Shown piece after piece: positions 52,526 to 62,064 of a DNA stretch of 64,000 nt. Under the pieces are notes generated by a model that saw nothing but the letters and a program-made list of their open reading frames with translations, made no database searches and had not been told where the DNA came from. The translations under genes were made by a program, and so were the position numbers. How positions within the stretch are numbered: position 1 is the first letter of the stretch; each line of letters starts with the position of its first letter. Source of the stretch: Labilibaculum sp. (GTDB lineage Bacteria > Bacteroidota > Bacteroidia > Bacteroidales > Marinifilaceae); the NCBI RefSeq assembly GCF_963664555.1, contig NZ_OY761461.1:1-64000 (forward strand), given 5' to 3'.

Positions 52526-53737
52526 ATGAAAAACTTACTGAGCTTACTACTTATTTTAATCGTATCCGCCTATCAAGGCATTGCCTGCACAACAGCCGTC
52601 ATCTCGGGCAAATACACGAAAGATGGTCGTCCAATGATATGGAAACTACGCGACACTGAAAATTTCGAAAACAAACTGAACTATTTCACCGATGGAAAAT
52701 TTCCTTATATCGGCATGATCAACTCCAATGATGAAAAGGGCGAACAGGTTTGGGGCGGTTCCAATTCCGAAGGTTTTGCTATTATGAACAGCGCATCATT
52801 CAACGTGAACCTGACAGATACCACTTCCTTTAAGGATCAGGAAGGTTATTTTATGAAGCTTGCCCTGCAAACCTGTGCTAATCTGGAAGATTTTGAGCAA
52901 TTGCTTACAAACAGACCAAAACCAATGGGCTTGGCGGCTCATTTCGGTGTATTGGATGCTGAAGGAAACGTCGCTTTTTACGAAGTGAACAATCACACAT
53001 TCACCAAGTTTGATGCCAACGATCCGGCTCAGGCTCCTAACGGATACATCCTAAGAACCAATTTCTCCTTTACCGGAAAAAAAGACATTGGATATGGTTT
53101 TATCCGTTTTCAAACAGCTCAGGATTTGTTCTATCAGGCCGATGCTTGTGGAAATTTAAATGCTCAAACCATTATTCAGGATTTTTCGAGGTGTTTAAAA
53201 CATGCTGTCCTAAAAAAGGACTTCCGACAAGAATTTAAAAGCACTCCTTACGGGGCTCATTTCATAAATTCCGATGACATGATTACCCGTCACGGTTCCT
53301 CATCCATGATTTTAATTGAAGGCGTTAAAAAAGGAGAAGCAACAGATATGAATACCATCTGGACACAGATCGGATTCCCTGACACGTCCATTGCCCTGCC
53401 TGTTTGGGTAAAAGGCGGCAATAATTTACCTAAAGTTCTGACTGCAGAAGGATCGGCAAATTGTCCATTGAATAAAATGGCACTGAATCTGAAACACAGA
53501 TGCTATCCGATCAGCCGTTCAGCCGGATACAAATATCTGAATGTTTCAGAATTAATCAACTCCGGCAAAACCGGAATTATTCAACAACTGGAATTTGCCG
53601 AAATTAAAATTTTCCAAAACACATCACATTCAATCAATGAATGGCTTAAAAATCAACCAACTACAACACAAATTCAAGAATATTACAATTGGTTAGACGA
53701 ATACACAAACTTAACCTACCAAATGTTGGGAAACTAA
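52526..53737 (+). CDS. Exported Ntn-hydrolase (C45/linear amide C-N hydrolase type)
   Basis: A 403-residue protein. A signal peptide (LLSLLLILIVSAYQGIA) is followed directly by Cys21 in ACTTAVISGKYTKDGRPM, so cleavage would expose the nucleophile cysteine of an N-terminal-nucleophile hydrolase. Other family-type blocks: WKLRDTENFENK (active-site arginine/aspartate region), VWGGSNSEGFAIMNS, ILRTNFSF and HGSSSMILIEG. Relatives cleave linear amide bonds (bile salts, acyl-penicillin precursors, acyl-amino acids). The cleavage site is not a good lipobox (GIAC), so I favour a soluble periplasmic enzyme. Flanked on both sides by the AATTCAT word repeats. Substrate unknown. Confidence 0.82.
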   Translation: MKNLLSLLLILIVSAYQGIACTTAVISGKYTKDGRPMIWKLRDTENFENKLNYFTDGKFPYIGMINSNDEKGEQVWGGSNSEGFAIMNSASFNVNLTDTTSFKDQEGYFMKLALQTCANLEDFEQLLTNRPKPMGLAAHFGVLDAEGNVAFYEVNNHTFTKFDANDPAQAPNGYILRTNFSFTGKKDIGYGFIRFQTAQDLFYQADACGNLNAQTIIQDFSRCLKHAVLKKDFRQEFKSTPYGAHFINSDDMITRHGSSSMILIEGVKKGEATDMNTIWTQIGFPDTSIALPVWVKGGNNLPKVLTAEGSANCPLNKMALNLKHRCYPISRSAGYKYLNVSELINSGKTGIIQQLEFAEIKIFQNTSHSINEWLKNQPTTTQIQEYYNWLDEYTNLTYQMLGN

Positions 53738-53847
53738 AACCACACAAAGTACAATTGGGTTGTTAATTGTGAAATATTAAGTGAAGCACGAAGCAAAATA
53801 TTCCGTGCTTTTTGTATTTTAGGGGCGGAATTAAAAATTAAAAATAT

Positions 53848-53895
53848 GACTTATGAATTGATTCACTTCTAATTCATAACTCCTAATTCATAATT
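53848..53895. repeat. AATTCATAATTC word repeat, 3' side of the Ntn hydrolase gene
   Basis: Contains CTTATGAATTGATTCAC (inverted sense) and CTAATTCATAACTCCTAATTC, matching the words at 52429-52470. It ends three bases before the next start codon. Confidence 0.5.
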
Positions 53896-53898
53896 ACA

Positions 53899-56508
53899 AT
53901 GAACTTCAAGCCCCTTATTCCCCATTTATCAGCCATCATCATTTTCCTTATTATTGGATTTGCATTTTTTCAGCCTGTATTGGATGGAAAACAGCTCCGA
54001 AAAGGGGATACCATAAATGCCCTTGGCTATAAAAAAGAGATCATGGATTTTAGAAAATCCACTGGTGAAGATCCTTTGTGGACCAACTCGATGTTTGGAG
54101 GAATGCCGGCCTATCAGATTACCGTTGAGTACAAATCGAAGTTTATGCAATTCTTTAAAGAAGCCATGGAATTGCACACACCAAGTCCGGTACGATACCT
54201 AATGATCTATTTGATTGGGTTCTATATATTACTCATATCTTTGCGGGTAAATCCCTGGCTCTCCATCGGAGGTGCCATTGCCTATGCTTTTTCAACCTAT
54301 TTCATTATCATTATTGGTGCCGGGCATCTCTGGAAAGTAAATGCTTTGGCTTTTATTCCACCAGCCCTTGCGGGAATATTGCTTACGCTCCGAGGAAAAT
54401 ACATTTTAGGCGGATTGCTCGCATCTTTCTTTCTAATACTCGAATTGTATTCCAACCACATACAAATGACCTACTATTTTCTGATTACGGTTCTTTGTAT
54501 TGTTGCCTTTGATTTTTACTATCGTTGGAAACAAAAGGAATTAAAACAATTCTTCACTGCAATTGGTGTTTTGGTCATTGCATCCATTCTGGCAGTTGGG
54601 GTAAACAGTTCCAATTTGTACAATTCATACCAATACGGCAAACAAACCATTCGTGGAAAATCAGAACTAACATTTGGCGAGAAAGGAAACAAAACCGGCG
54701 GTCTGGATAAAGATTATGCAACCCAGTGGAGCTATGGTGTTCAGGAAACCCTAACCCTTTTAATTCCCAATGCAAAAGGTGGAGCCGGATCACCTCAGGA
54801 GGCTGTTCAATTAGTTAGCTACCTTAGCGGCGGACAGATAAAAAATGTGGCCAAATATTACGAAATTGAGCCAATAAAAGATCACCACTATTGGGGAAAT
54901 CAGCCATTTACAGCTGGTCCTGTATATGTTGGAGCCGTCATCCTCTTTTTATTCTTTTTAGGATTGATTATTGTTCCCGGACGTTTCAAATGGGGATTGC
55001 TTACCGCAACAATTTTGGCCATTATGCTGTCGTGGGGACATAATTTCCAATTCCTTACCGATCTGTTTTTAGATTACGTGCCCTTATACAACAAATTCAG
55101 GGTGGTTTCGTCCATTCTTATTGTTGTTGAGTTATGCATTCCTTTACTGGCAATTTTAGCCGTTAAAAAAATACTGGAGGAGCCTGAAATCCTGAAGGAA
55201 AAAGTGAAATTATTTTCTGTAAAGTTAAATGTATTGGTGTGGCCCTTGTTGCTAACTGCAGGAATTTCATTGCTTTTGTATTTGCTTCCAAATCTTTTTC
55301 TTGATTTTATTACTCAGGCTGAAACAAGTTATTTTGCACAAATAAAATCTGGAAATCCAAATGCTGTCACTTACATCAATCAAATTCAATCGGACATCTT
55401 TAATGCCCGGGTTTCTATGTTTAGAGCCGATGCATTACGAACCATTCTTTTTGTTGCTTTAATTGCTGTTCTCCTTTTCGGATATGGTAAAAAATGGTTT
55501 CAATCAAATCTTCTTATTGCAGGTATTGTTGTTCTGATTCTGGTTGATTTATGGCCGGTTAACAAACGCTTTTTAAATGCAGACAGCTTTGTTCCAAAAA
55601 AAGAACTGAAAGTTGCATTCAGCCCTACTCAAGCCGATTTTGAAATTCTGCAATCTGAGTTTTCAACTCATCCGGAATTACAGGTATTGGCTCAAAAAGC
55701 ACAGGATGAATACAAAAAAGAAAACCGCAAAGCAAGCAAACTGGAATTGGCTATTGTTCCTTTCACTGTTCTCAACCAACACAGCAATTACAGGGTTTTA
55801 AACACCTCTGTTCAAACCTGGCAAAACGGAAGCACTTCCTACTATCACAAGTCCATTGGAGGTTATCATGGAGCCAAATTGCGACGTTACCAAGAGCTGA
55901 TCGATCATCACATCATAAAAAACAACATGAAGGTGATCAACATGCTAAATACCAAATACATCATCACACCCGATAAAGAAAAAGGAAATCAGGCGCAATT
56001 GAATCCTGATGCCTTGGGAGAAGCATGGATTGTTCCCAACTACAAAATCGTGAACAATGCCGATGAAGAAATCATGGGATTAAATGCCTTCGATCCTGCA
56101 AAAGAAGCTTTAGTTGACAAGCGTTTTGCATCTCAATTGGAAGGATTTACAAGTCAGGCTGATTCTTTGGCAAGTATTTCAATGGAAACATATGCTCCCA
56201 ACAAAATAACTTATCAATTCAATGCTAAAAGCGATCAATTGGTGGTTTTCTCCGATATTTATTACCAGCCGGGCTGGAATGCCTATGTTGATGGGAAACT
56301 TACTCCGCACTTTAGAGCCAACTACATATTACGGGCGATGAAAGTTCCCGGAGGAAAGCATAAAATCACCTTTAAATTTGAGCCAAAAGCAATGACAGTT
56401 ACCGAAAATATATCTGTTGCCAGCATGGTTTTATTCTTTTTGCTGCTAGCCGGAGGAGTTGTTTTTGGAATTAAAAATATCCGAAAAGAAACGATTGAAA
56501 ATGAATAG
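53899..56508 (+). CDS. YfhO-like multi-pass membrane protein
   Basis: An 869-residue protein with about a dozen membrane helices (LSAIIIFLIIGFAFF at the N-terminus, ILGGLLASFFLILEL, VYVGAVILFLFFLGLIIV) and a terminal extracytoplasmic domain (ITYQFNAKSDQLVVFSDIYYQPGWNAYVDGKL). The FQPVLDGKQLRKGDTIN start and SMFGGMPAYQI loop are typical of YfhO-type GT-C glycosyltransferase-like proteins in Bacteroidetes. YfhO in Gram-positives adds sugars to lipoteichoic acid. Here it overlaps the CDP-glycerol transferase gene by eight bases, which suggests shared function or at least co-transcription. Confidence 0.85.
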   Translation: MNFKPLIPHLSAIIIFLIIGFAFFQPVLDGKQLRKGDTINALGYKKEIMDFRKSTGEDPLWTNSMFGGMPAYQITVEYKSKFMQFFKEAMELHTPSPVRYLMIYLIGFYILLISLRVNPWLSIGGAIAYAFSTYFIIIIGAGHLWKVNALAFIPPALAGILLTLRGKYILGGLLASFFLILELYSNHIQMTYYFLITVLCIVAFDFYYRWKQKELKQFFTAIGVLVIASILAVGVNSSNLYNSYQYGKQTIRGKSELTFGEKGNKTGGLDKDYATQWSYGVQETLTLLIPNAKGGAGSPQEAVQLVSYLSGGQIKNVAKYYEIEPIKDHHYWGNQPFTAGPVYVGAVILFLFFLGLIIVPGRFKWGLLTATILAIMLSWGHNFQFLTDLFLDYVPLYNKFRVVSSILIVVELCIPLLAILAVKKILEEPEILKEKVKLFSVKLNVLVWPLLLTAGISLLLYLLPNLFLDFITQAETSYFAQIKSGNPNAVTYINQIQSDIFNARVSMFRADALRTILFVALIAVLLFGYGKKWFQSNLLIAGIVVLILVDLWPVNKRFLNADSFVPKKELKVAFSPTQADFEILQSEFSTHPELQVLAQKAQDEYKKENRKASKLELAIVPFTVLNQHSNYRVLNTSVQTWQNGSTSYYHKSIGGYHGAKLRRYQELIDHHIIKNNMKVINMLNTKYIITPDKEKGNQAQLNPDALGEAWIVPNYKIVNNADEEIMGLNAFDPAKEALVDKRFASQLEGFTSQADSLASISMETYAPNKITYQFNAKSDQLVVFSDIYYQPGWNAYVDGKLTPHFRANYILRAMKVPGGKHKITFKFEPKAMTVTENISVASMVLFFLLLAGGVVFGIKNIRKETIENE

Positions 56509-57724
56509 TCAGTACTCCCGAACACAACAGTTTGTCAACTTCATGCAGAAAATTGTTTTTCTGCATATTGTCCTGTTTTTAATGCGCCGTTTTTATTTTC
56601 TATTGGAAAAACTGGTGCCAAAAGACAAGCGGATTGCCCTCTTCTTTTTGACTGAAAAGGTATATTTCGACAATTCGAAGTACCTGTTTGAGTACATGCG
56701 CGAAAAAAATGATTTCAACAGCATTTTGTTCACTCCTTACAAATCCTTGTATCATAAACTAAATGATAAATTCCCCGGAGAAGTAGTTTATTCGTGGTCG
56801 TTGAAAGGGTTTTTTCTCTTTTTAAGGACCAGACATGTCATTCTTTCCTATGGAATTAGTGCCGCTGCTTTCAAGCCATACTACCTGCACGAAAAATGCA
56901 AAAACATCATCTATTTAGGACATGGTACGCCAATGAAAAAAATGGCCTTGCAAACGCCTCCCTGGCGCAAATATGCCAAACACAAGCAATTGCAAAAATA
57001 CAGTTACATGGCAGCTTGTTCTCCGTTGGAACAGATCATTCATGCAGCCGGATTCAATATTGACATGAACAATGTTTGGGTGAGTGGTTTGCCTCGTAAC
57101 GATTATTTGCTTCAGGATATCAATTTAAGTCCGTCTTTATTGGTTGCAAATCCATTTCTCGACCGTAAAATTATTTTATACGCTCCAACCTGGCGCGAAG
57201 AAGGTTACAAAACTCACTTTTTCCCTTTCGGGGATTTTGATGCAAAACGGCTTTCTAATTTTCTGGAGAAAGAAGATGCCTACATCTTGGTTCGTGGTCA
57301 TAAAGAGGATATAAAACGAAAGTCTGTTGAAAAAACTCATGATTTCTTTTCTATTGACAGAGTACTAAAAGCTGATCAGTACCGATTCCCCGATGTGTAT
57401 GAATTATTGCCTTACGTAGATGTTTTGGTAACCGATTATTCATCACTTTGGATTGACTACCTGCTTTTGGATCGGCCAATTATTTATTTGCCATACGATT
57501 TAGACGAATACAAGCAATACAAAGGCTTTTTTATCGATTTCGAGGAGAATACTCCTGGAGCAAAGTCAAGCACGCAAAAAGAATTTATAACGCATTTACA
57601 ACGCTATTTCGAACAGCCTCAGACTCATGCCAAGTGGCGCAAAAAAATCAGGGATATGTATCACACTTATCAGGATACAGAGAGTTGCGAGAGAGTGTTT
57701 CAGGAAATTAAAAAATTGAATTAA
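56501..57724 (+). CDS. CDP-glycerol glycerophosphotransferase (TagB/TagF-like), first copy
   Basis: About 407 residues from ATGAATAG, the overlap with the stop of the YfhO-like gene; a start 14 codons earlier is possible but lies deep in that gene. Family motifs of Glyphos_transf: LGHGTPMKKM, VWVSGLPRNDYLL, ILYAPTWREEGYKTH, LVRGHKEDIKRK and VLVTDYSSLWIDYLLLDRPI. The N-terminus has a hydrophobic/amphipathic stretch fit for membrane association. It transfers glycerol-phosphate from CDP-glycerol to a primer or growing polymer. Ends overlapping the next gene by one base (TAATG). Confidence 0.9.
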   Translation: MNSQYSRTQQFVNFMQKIVFLHIVLFLMRRFYFLLEKLVPKDKRIALFFLTEKVYFDNSKYLFEYMREKNDFNSILFTPYKSLYHKLNDKFPGEVVYSWSLKGFFLFLRTRHVILSYGISAAAFKPYYLHEKCKNIIYLGHGTPMKKMALQTPPWRKYAKHKQLQKYSYMAACSPLEQIIHAAGFNIDMNNVWVSGLPRNDYLLQDINLSPSLLVANPFLDRKIILYAPTWREEGYKTHFFPFGDFDAKRLSNFLEKEDAYILVRGHKEDIKRKSVEKTHDFFSIDRVLKADQYRFPDVYELLPYVDVLVTDYSSLWIDYLLLDRPIIYLPYDLDEYKQYKGFFIDFEENTPGAKSSTQKEFITHLQRYFEQPQTHAKWRKKIRDMYHTYQDTESCERVFQEIKKLN

Positions 57725-58959
57725 TGAATCTCAACAAATACTCCAAACCAATCATTTTCATTACCACCTTATTGGGCTGGATATTTATAGTTCCAATCAC
57801 CTATCTTATTCCAAAAAAAAAGAATCTGATGGTGCTTATGGGAGCAAAAGATGGTTTTTTTATTGATAATGTAAAGTTCTTTTTCCTCTACTTATCGGAA
57901 AAGGAAGAAGATCAGGAATTCTATTTCCTGACCGCAAATAAAGAGACCTATGAATCACTCAAACATCAATACAGCAACATATTGTACTACCCGTCAGCCA
58001 AGGCCTATTGGATTTCGTTGAGATGTAAGGTTTTTGTAGTTGATAATTTTTCGTGGATGGATAATTGTCGGTTTCAGTTATTCTGGCGGGCAAAAATTAT
58101 TCAAATCTGGCACGGAATAGGCTTCAAAAAGATTCAGCGCGACAACAAATTCTTTATTCAGGAAACCAGCTCGCTCTACCGCAGATTTATTTTGAATTTT
58201 GTTGGAAAACTACCTGTTTACGATGCACTTATCTCAACAGGAGAATTCTTTACCGAACATTTTTTCAAACCTGCATTTATTTCAGACCACTTTATTGATA
58301 CAGGATATCCGCGTAACGACATCATTGTAAACCCAATAAAATATAAGAATGCATTAATCAACTCGGATGAGAAAACCATTCAAAAGGTGATTGAATTGCG
58401 TAAAAAAGGAATCAAATCAATCTTGTATGCACCAACCTTTCGGGATACCGGAGGTGATGGTATTTCCGATGGAATTCTTGACCTTCATAAATTGAATGAA
58501 TTCGCCATTAAAAATGATTTTGTATTTGTTTTCAAGCTGCATCCATTGCCACAATACAAGACTATCAGTAACGAATTCGAACGCATTCTTTGGTACGATA
58601 ATGTAAAAGACGTATATCCTCTTCTTCCTGAAATTGATGGTATGGTGAGCGATTACTCTTCCATTTACATGGATTATATTTTACTGAACAGGCCGGTGTT
58701 TTTCCTGCTGTATGACCGCGAAAAGTACGAAACCAAAGATCGTGAATTACATTCCTTCTTCAACGATTTTATTATTGGATCTATTTCTACCACTCAAGAA
58801 AAACTGGAACAGGATTTACTTAGTACATTTACTAAAAATGACGAATTTGTTACAGCAAGAACCCAAATTATCGAAAAATCATATCTAAATACAGATGATA
58901 ACAGTTCTCAAAGAATTTTTAATTTCATTCAGGAACATTATCTTCGCAGGAATCAATAA
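57724..58959 (+). CDS. CDP-glycerol glycerophosphotransferase (TagB/TagF-like), second copy
   Basis: A 411-residue paralogue with an N-terminal hydrophobic segment (PIIFITTLLGWIFIVPITYL). Matching motifs are IWHGIGFKKIQRDN, IDTGYPRNDIIV, ILYAPTFRDTGGDG, FVFKLHPLPQYK and GMVSDYSSIYMDYILLNRP. It is only moderately similar to the first copy, so one may prime and the other extend or branch the polymer. Translation is coupled to the previous gene. Confidence 0.9.
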   Translation: MNLNKYSKPIIFITTLLGWIFIVPITYLIPKKKNLMVLMGAKDGFFIDNVKFFFLYLSEKEEDQEFYFLTANKETYESLKHQYSNILYYPSAKAYWISLRCKVFVVDNFSWMDNCRFQLFWRAKIIQIWHGIGFKKIQRDNKFFIQETSSLYRRFILNFVGKLPVYDALISTGEFFTEHFFKPAFISDHFIDTGYPRNDIIVNPIKYKNALINSDEKTIQKVIELRKKGIKSILYAPTFRDTGGDGISDGILDLHKLNEFAIKNDFVFVFKLHPLPQYKTISNEFERILWYDNVKDVYPLLPEIDGMVSDYSSIYMDYILLNRPVFFLLYDREKYETKDRELHSFFNDFIIGSISTTQEKLEQDLLSTFTKNDEFVTARTQIIEKSYLNTDDNSSQRIFNFIQEHYLRRNQ

Positions 58960-58968
58960 AGCAAAACT

Positions 58969-59358
58969 ATGAAAAGAGTAATCACCTTTGGAACATTTGA
59001 CCTTTTTCACATCGGACATTTACGGATTTTAGAACGTGCCAAAGCAAAAGGTGATTATCTTATTGTTGGTATCTCAACCGATGCTTTAAACTATTCCAAA
59101 AAACAGAAAAACCCAATCTACTCAGAAAAAGACCGAAAGCGAATTATTGAATCGCTCAAAGTCGTTGATGAAGTATTCTACGAAGAATCATTGGAATTAA
59201 AAGGGGATTACATCAAGCAATTCAACGCTGATGTTTTGGTGATGGGAAACGACTGGGAAGGCCGTTTTGATGAATTCAAATCACTTTGCGAAGTGGTGTA
59301 TCTGGAACGAACTCCATCTATCTCAACTACCGAAATAATCGAGATTATTAAAGAGTAG
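58969..59358 (+). CDS. tagD: Glycerol-3-phosphate cytidylyltransferase
   Basis: A 129-residue nucleotidyltransferase with GTFDLFHIGHL (the HxGH nucleotide-binding motif) and the C-terminal RTPSISTTEII motif (RTxxISTT) typical of TagD. It makes CDP-glycerol from CTP and sn-glycerol-3-phosphate, the donor for the two transferases directly upstream. Length agrees with TagD of Bacillus. Last gene of the operon; no strong terminator follows. Confidence 0.93.
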   Translation: MKRVITFGTFDLFHIGHLRILERAKAKGDYLIVGISTDALNYSKKQKNPIYSEKDRKRIIESLKVVDEVFYEESLELKGDYIKQFNADVLVMGNDWEGRFDEFKSLCEVVYLERTPSISTTEIIEIIKE

Positions 59359-59396
59359 TTTTATTCTTAGCCACTGATATCAAAAATAAAAAACGC

Positions 59397-60869
59397 TTAC
59401 CTCAAACCCAGACGTTTACTTACAAATTCGTTAAAATCATTCGAAATTTTAAGAAAAAAAGTGAGCAGTAAATAAATACCTCCTACCAGAGTACTTCTTA
59501 CAATAATATCAAATACAAACCAATCCATTTTTGGCAGTAAATAACCTAAATAAAAAGACATAAGAGCAATCCCTAAAACAAATAGATATTTCCTGTTAAT
59601 TGGTTGAAATCCATAGGTTTTCCAAAGAAATATGTATTTCATCAGATTAAAGATAAAGCTGGCAGTAAGTGAGGCTGCAGCTGCACCGACAATTCCCCAA
59701 ACTGGTATCATAATCAAATTAGTAACAACTACCAAAGCACCGAAAATAAGCATAAACAGTGTTTGTATCCGATATTTAGGCGAAGCTTGAATTACCACAC
59801 CACTAATACCTGACAGCATCTGTATAACATGCGAAATCCCAATGAAAAACATTACATATTTTCCTGCAATGTATTTATCCGGAACTATCTCAAATACATT
59901 TTCAACATTCACCCAGACTCCAATAAACAGCAAACAACCTGTCATAAATTGATGCAAACCGCTTTGCGAATAAACTTTCCCAATGGTTGCGAGATCATCG
60001 CGTTTCCAAGCCTCAGCAATTACGGTACTTGCTATCTTCTTTAATGTGCGTGAAGGCATTGAAATTAGCATCCCAAAATTTGCCATTGTTGCATAAATAC
60101 CATTTGCACCTAAACCAATAAAACTTACAATCATTATTCTGTCGATATTAGCCGTTAACTTATCGCTTAAACCATTCAGAATTCCAAATAAGGAAACATT
60201 AACCATAGATTTTCGAAGTTTGGGTGTTACGAACTTCAGATTAGATGCAAAAGAAATCTGACCTCGCTTTAGAAGAAGCAGAAATAGTAAAACAGTTGGT
60301 AAACAAAAAGCCACTACATATAAAAATACGAACTGCGAAAACTCCAATATATCTTTCCAGAAAAGGAGAATGATACAAAAGTTGATAAGTTTAAATACAA
60401 TATCCCGATAAATTGTTCCCGAAACTGCATCGTACATCACTCTATTGTATCCTTCGAATAAATTAAAAAAGAGTGTGAAAAATACCAAAGGAATCAAATA
60501 AATCAGGTAATTTAAATAAAGTGGTGATTCGTTTGAATATAAACTGACAGCAACAGGATGCAAAAGAAAATAAGCAATCAAAGAAAGAATGAAGCCAATC
60601 ATCCCAACCCAAAACAAAATGAACAAATATCCATTATGATTTCGATTTTCATTTCGAAAATAAGGGAACAATCTGGCTGTAACATTATTGAACCCGAAAG
60701 AAGAAAACTGCGTTGCAATTGTTGCAATTGCTACCAACCAATTCAACAAACCTATTTGGTCTGCTCCCAAAATCCTCGGAAACAAAATCCCAGTATTTAT
60801 AAATCCTAAAATGGCTCCAAAATAGGAAACCACAGTTCCTTTAATGGTTTGTTGACGAATGATTCCCAC
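59397..60869 (-). CDS. Polysaccharide flippase (Wzx/MATE-MOP family)
   Basis: A 490-residue protein with about fourteen membrane helices, ending in a hydrophobic C-terminus. The N-terminus IIRQQTIKGTVVSYFGAILGFINTGIL fits MOP exporters that flip lipid-linked glycans. It is convergent with the CDP-glycerol genes and 39 bases away, which suggests but does not prove a shared polymer pathway. Subfamily not determined. Start chosen as the first ATG; a divergent promoter region precedes ftsX. Confidence 0.85.
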   Translation of the reverse strand: MGIIRQQTIKGTVVSYFGAILGFINTGILFPRILGADQIGLLNWLVAIATIATQFSSFGFNNVTARLFPYFRNENRNHNGYLFILFWVGMIGFILSLIAYFLLHPVAVSLYSNESPLYLNYLIYLIPLVFFTLFFNLFEGYNRVMYDAVSGTIYRDIVFKLINFCIILLFWKDILEFSQFVFLYVVAFCLPTVLLFLLLLKRGQISFASNLKFVTPKLRKSMVNVSLFGILNGLSDKLTANIDRIMIVSFIGLGANGIYATMANFGMLISMPSRTLKKIASTVIAEAWKRDDLATIGKVYSQSGLHQFMTGCLLFIGVWVNVENVFEIVPDKYIAGKYVMFFIGISHVIQMLSGISGVVIQASPKYRIQTLFMLIFGALVVVTNLIMIPVWGIVGAAAASLTASFIFNLMKYIFLWKTYGFQPINRKYLFVLGIALMSFYLGYLLPKMDWFVFDIIVRSTLVGGIYLLLTFFLKISNDFNEFVSKRLGLR

Positions 60870-60902
60870 CTTGCTGTTTTGTGTTAGGTTCTGATTTAAT
60901 CA

Positions 60903-60910
60903 CAAATTTA
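60903..60910 (-). promoter_or_regulatory. Candidate -7 element of the flippase gene
   Basis: Minus-strand TAAATTTG matches the consensus, 34 bases before the start codon. No -33 match at the proper distance. Confidence 0.4.
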
Positions 60911-61058
60911 ACAAAATTGATTTCTTGTGAAAGCATTTCAAATTCATATAAGTATGATATATTTTGAATGAAAAATTGTATTTTCGCATGACATCCGGTC
61001 AAATATGGATAAACATCTGATTAAGTATATCGGATAGAATTCTTTAATTTCATTTCAA

Positions 61059-61931
61059 ATGGCATACAAAGAAAAAGGTACAAAACGAAGACTTCGCTCC
61101 TCTTACATTACTTCAGTAATTAGTATTTCATTGGTTCTATTCATGTTAGGATTAATGGGCTTACTAATTTTAAATGCCAACCAGATTTCCAATTATGTGA
61201 AAGAAAATATTGGAGTTTCCGTAATTTTAAAAGACAATATCAAAGAAGTTGAAATCCGTCGTTTGCAAAAAATATTGGATGCCAGTGATTATGTGAAGGC
61301 CACCGAATATGTAGACAAAGAAACTGCTGCCAAAGAATTCGAGAAAGAGTTAGGTGAAGATTTTATCTCTTTTTTAGGCTACAACCCACTTCGTGCATCA
61401 ATCGATGTTAAATTATATGCCGGATACGCAAATACAGATAGTATTGCAGTAATCGAAAAGCATCTGCTAAAGCAATCGCAGGTTCAGGAGTTGGATTATC
61501 AAAAATCACTGGTGCATTTGGTAAACGAAAATGTGAAAAGAATCAGCTTGATCATATTGGCTTTTAGTGTTTTACTTTTTACGATATCATTTACTCTAAT
61601 CAACAACACCATACGATTATCCATTTACTCTCAGCGTTTTATAATCAACACCATGCAATTGGTTGGTGCTACCAGAGGCTTTATACGCCGGCCATTTATG
61701 GCCAAAACCTTACTGCATGGAGTCATAGGAGCTCTAATCGCCAACGCAATGCTTTCGGGTGTTATTTATCTGTCGCAAAAAGAATTAAGTCAGGTAATCA
61801 ATTTCAGTAATGTTGAAATGATTGGTGTCTTATTCTTACTGATCTTATTAATCGGACTTTTAATCACGTGGATATCAACCCTATTTGCTGTAAACAAATA
61901 CTTAAGGCTTGAGTCGCGTTCCCTGTATTAG
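61059..61931 (+). CDS. ftsX: Cell division protein FtsX (ABC permease component)
   Basis: A 290-residue four-helix membrane protein. Helices: ISISLVLFMLGLMGLLIL near the N-terminus, LIILAFSVLLFTISFTLI, LLHGVIGALIANAMLSGVIYL and MIGVLFLLILLIGLLITWI. The large extracellular loop between helices 1 and 2 (about 45-165) contains the periplasmic domain of FtsX, and NTMQLVGATRGFIRRPF is the typical permease loop. With FtsE it regulates peptidoglycan hydrolases at the septum. FtsE is not in the window. Confidence 0.93.
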   Translation: MAYKEKGTKRRLRSSYITSVISISLVLFMLGLMGLLILNANQISNYVKENIGVSVILKDNIKEVEIRRLQKILDASDYVKATEYVDKETAAKEFEKELGEDFISFLGYNPLRASIDVKLYAGYANTDSIAVIEKHLLKQSQVQELDYQKSLVHLVNENVKRISLIILAFSVLLFTISFTLINNTIRLSIYSQRFIINTMQLVGATRGFIRRPFMAKTLLHGVIGALIANAMLSGVIYLSQKELSQVINFSNVEMIGVLFLLILLIGLLITWISTLFAVNKYLRLESRSLY

Positions 61932-62021
61932 AAAGACGGTTCTTGTGTTAAAAAATCATAACACGAAACATTTCAGGAACTTTAGGTACGTTTACCTCTA
62001 GGCACTTTAATTAGTTTATTG

Positions 62022-62029
62022 TAAATTTG
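62022..62029 (+). promoter_or_regulatory. Candidate -7 element of the DUF3098 gene
   Basis: TAAATTTG matches the consensus. Transcription from it would begin near 62036, which argues for the ATG at 62065 and against an upstream TTG at 62038 as the start of the DUF3098 gene. The -33 element is poor. Confidence 0.45.
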
Positions 62030-62064
62030 GCAACAAATTGTCAAAACCGACAAAATTTGAGAAC

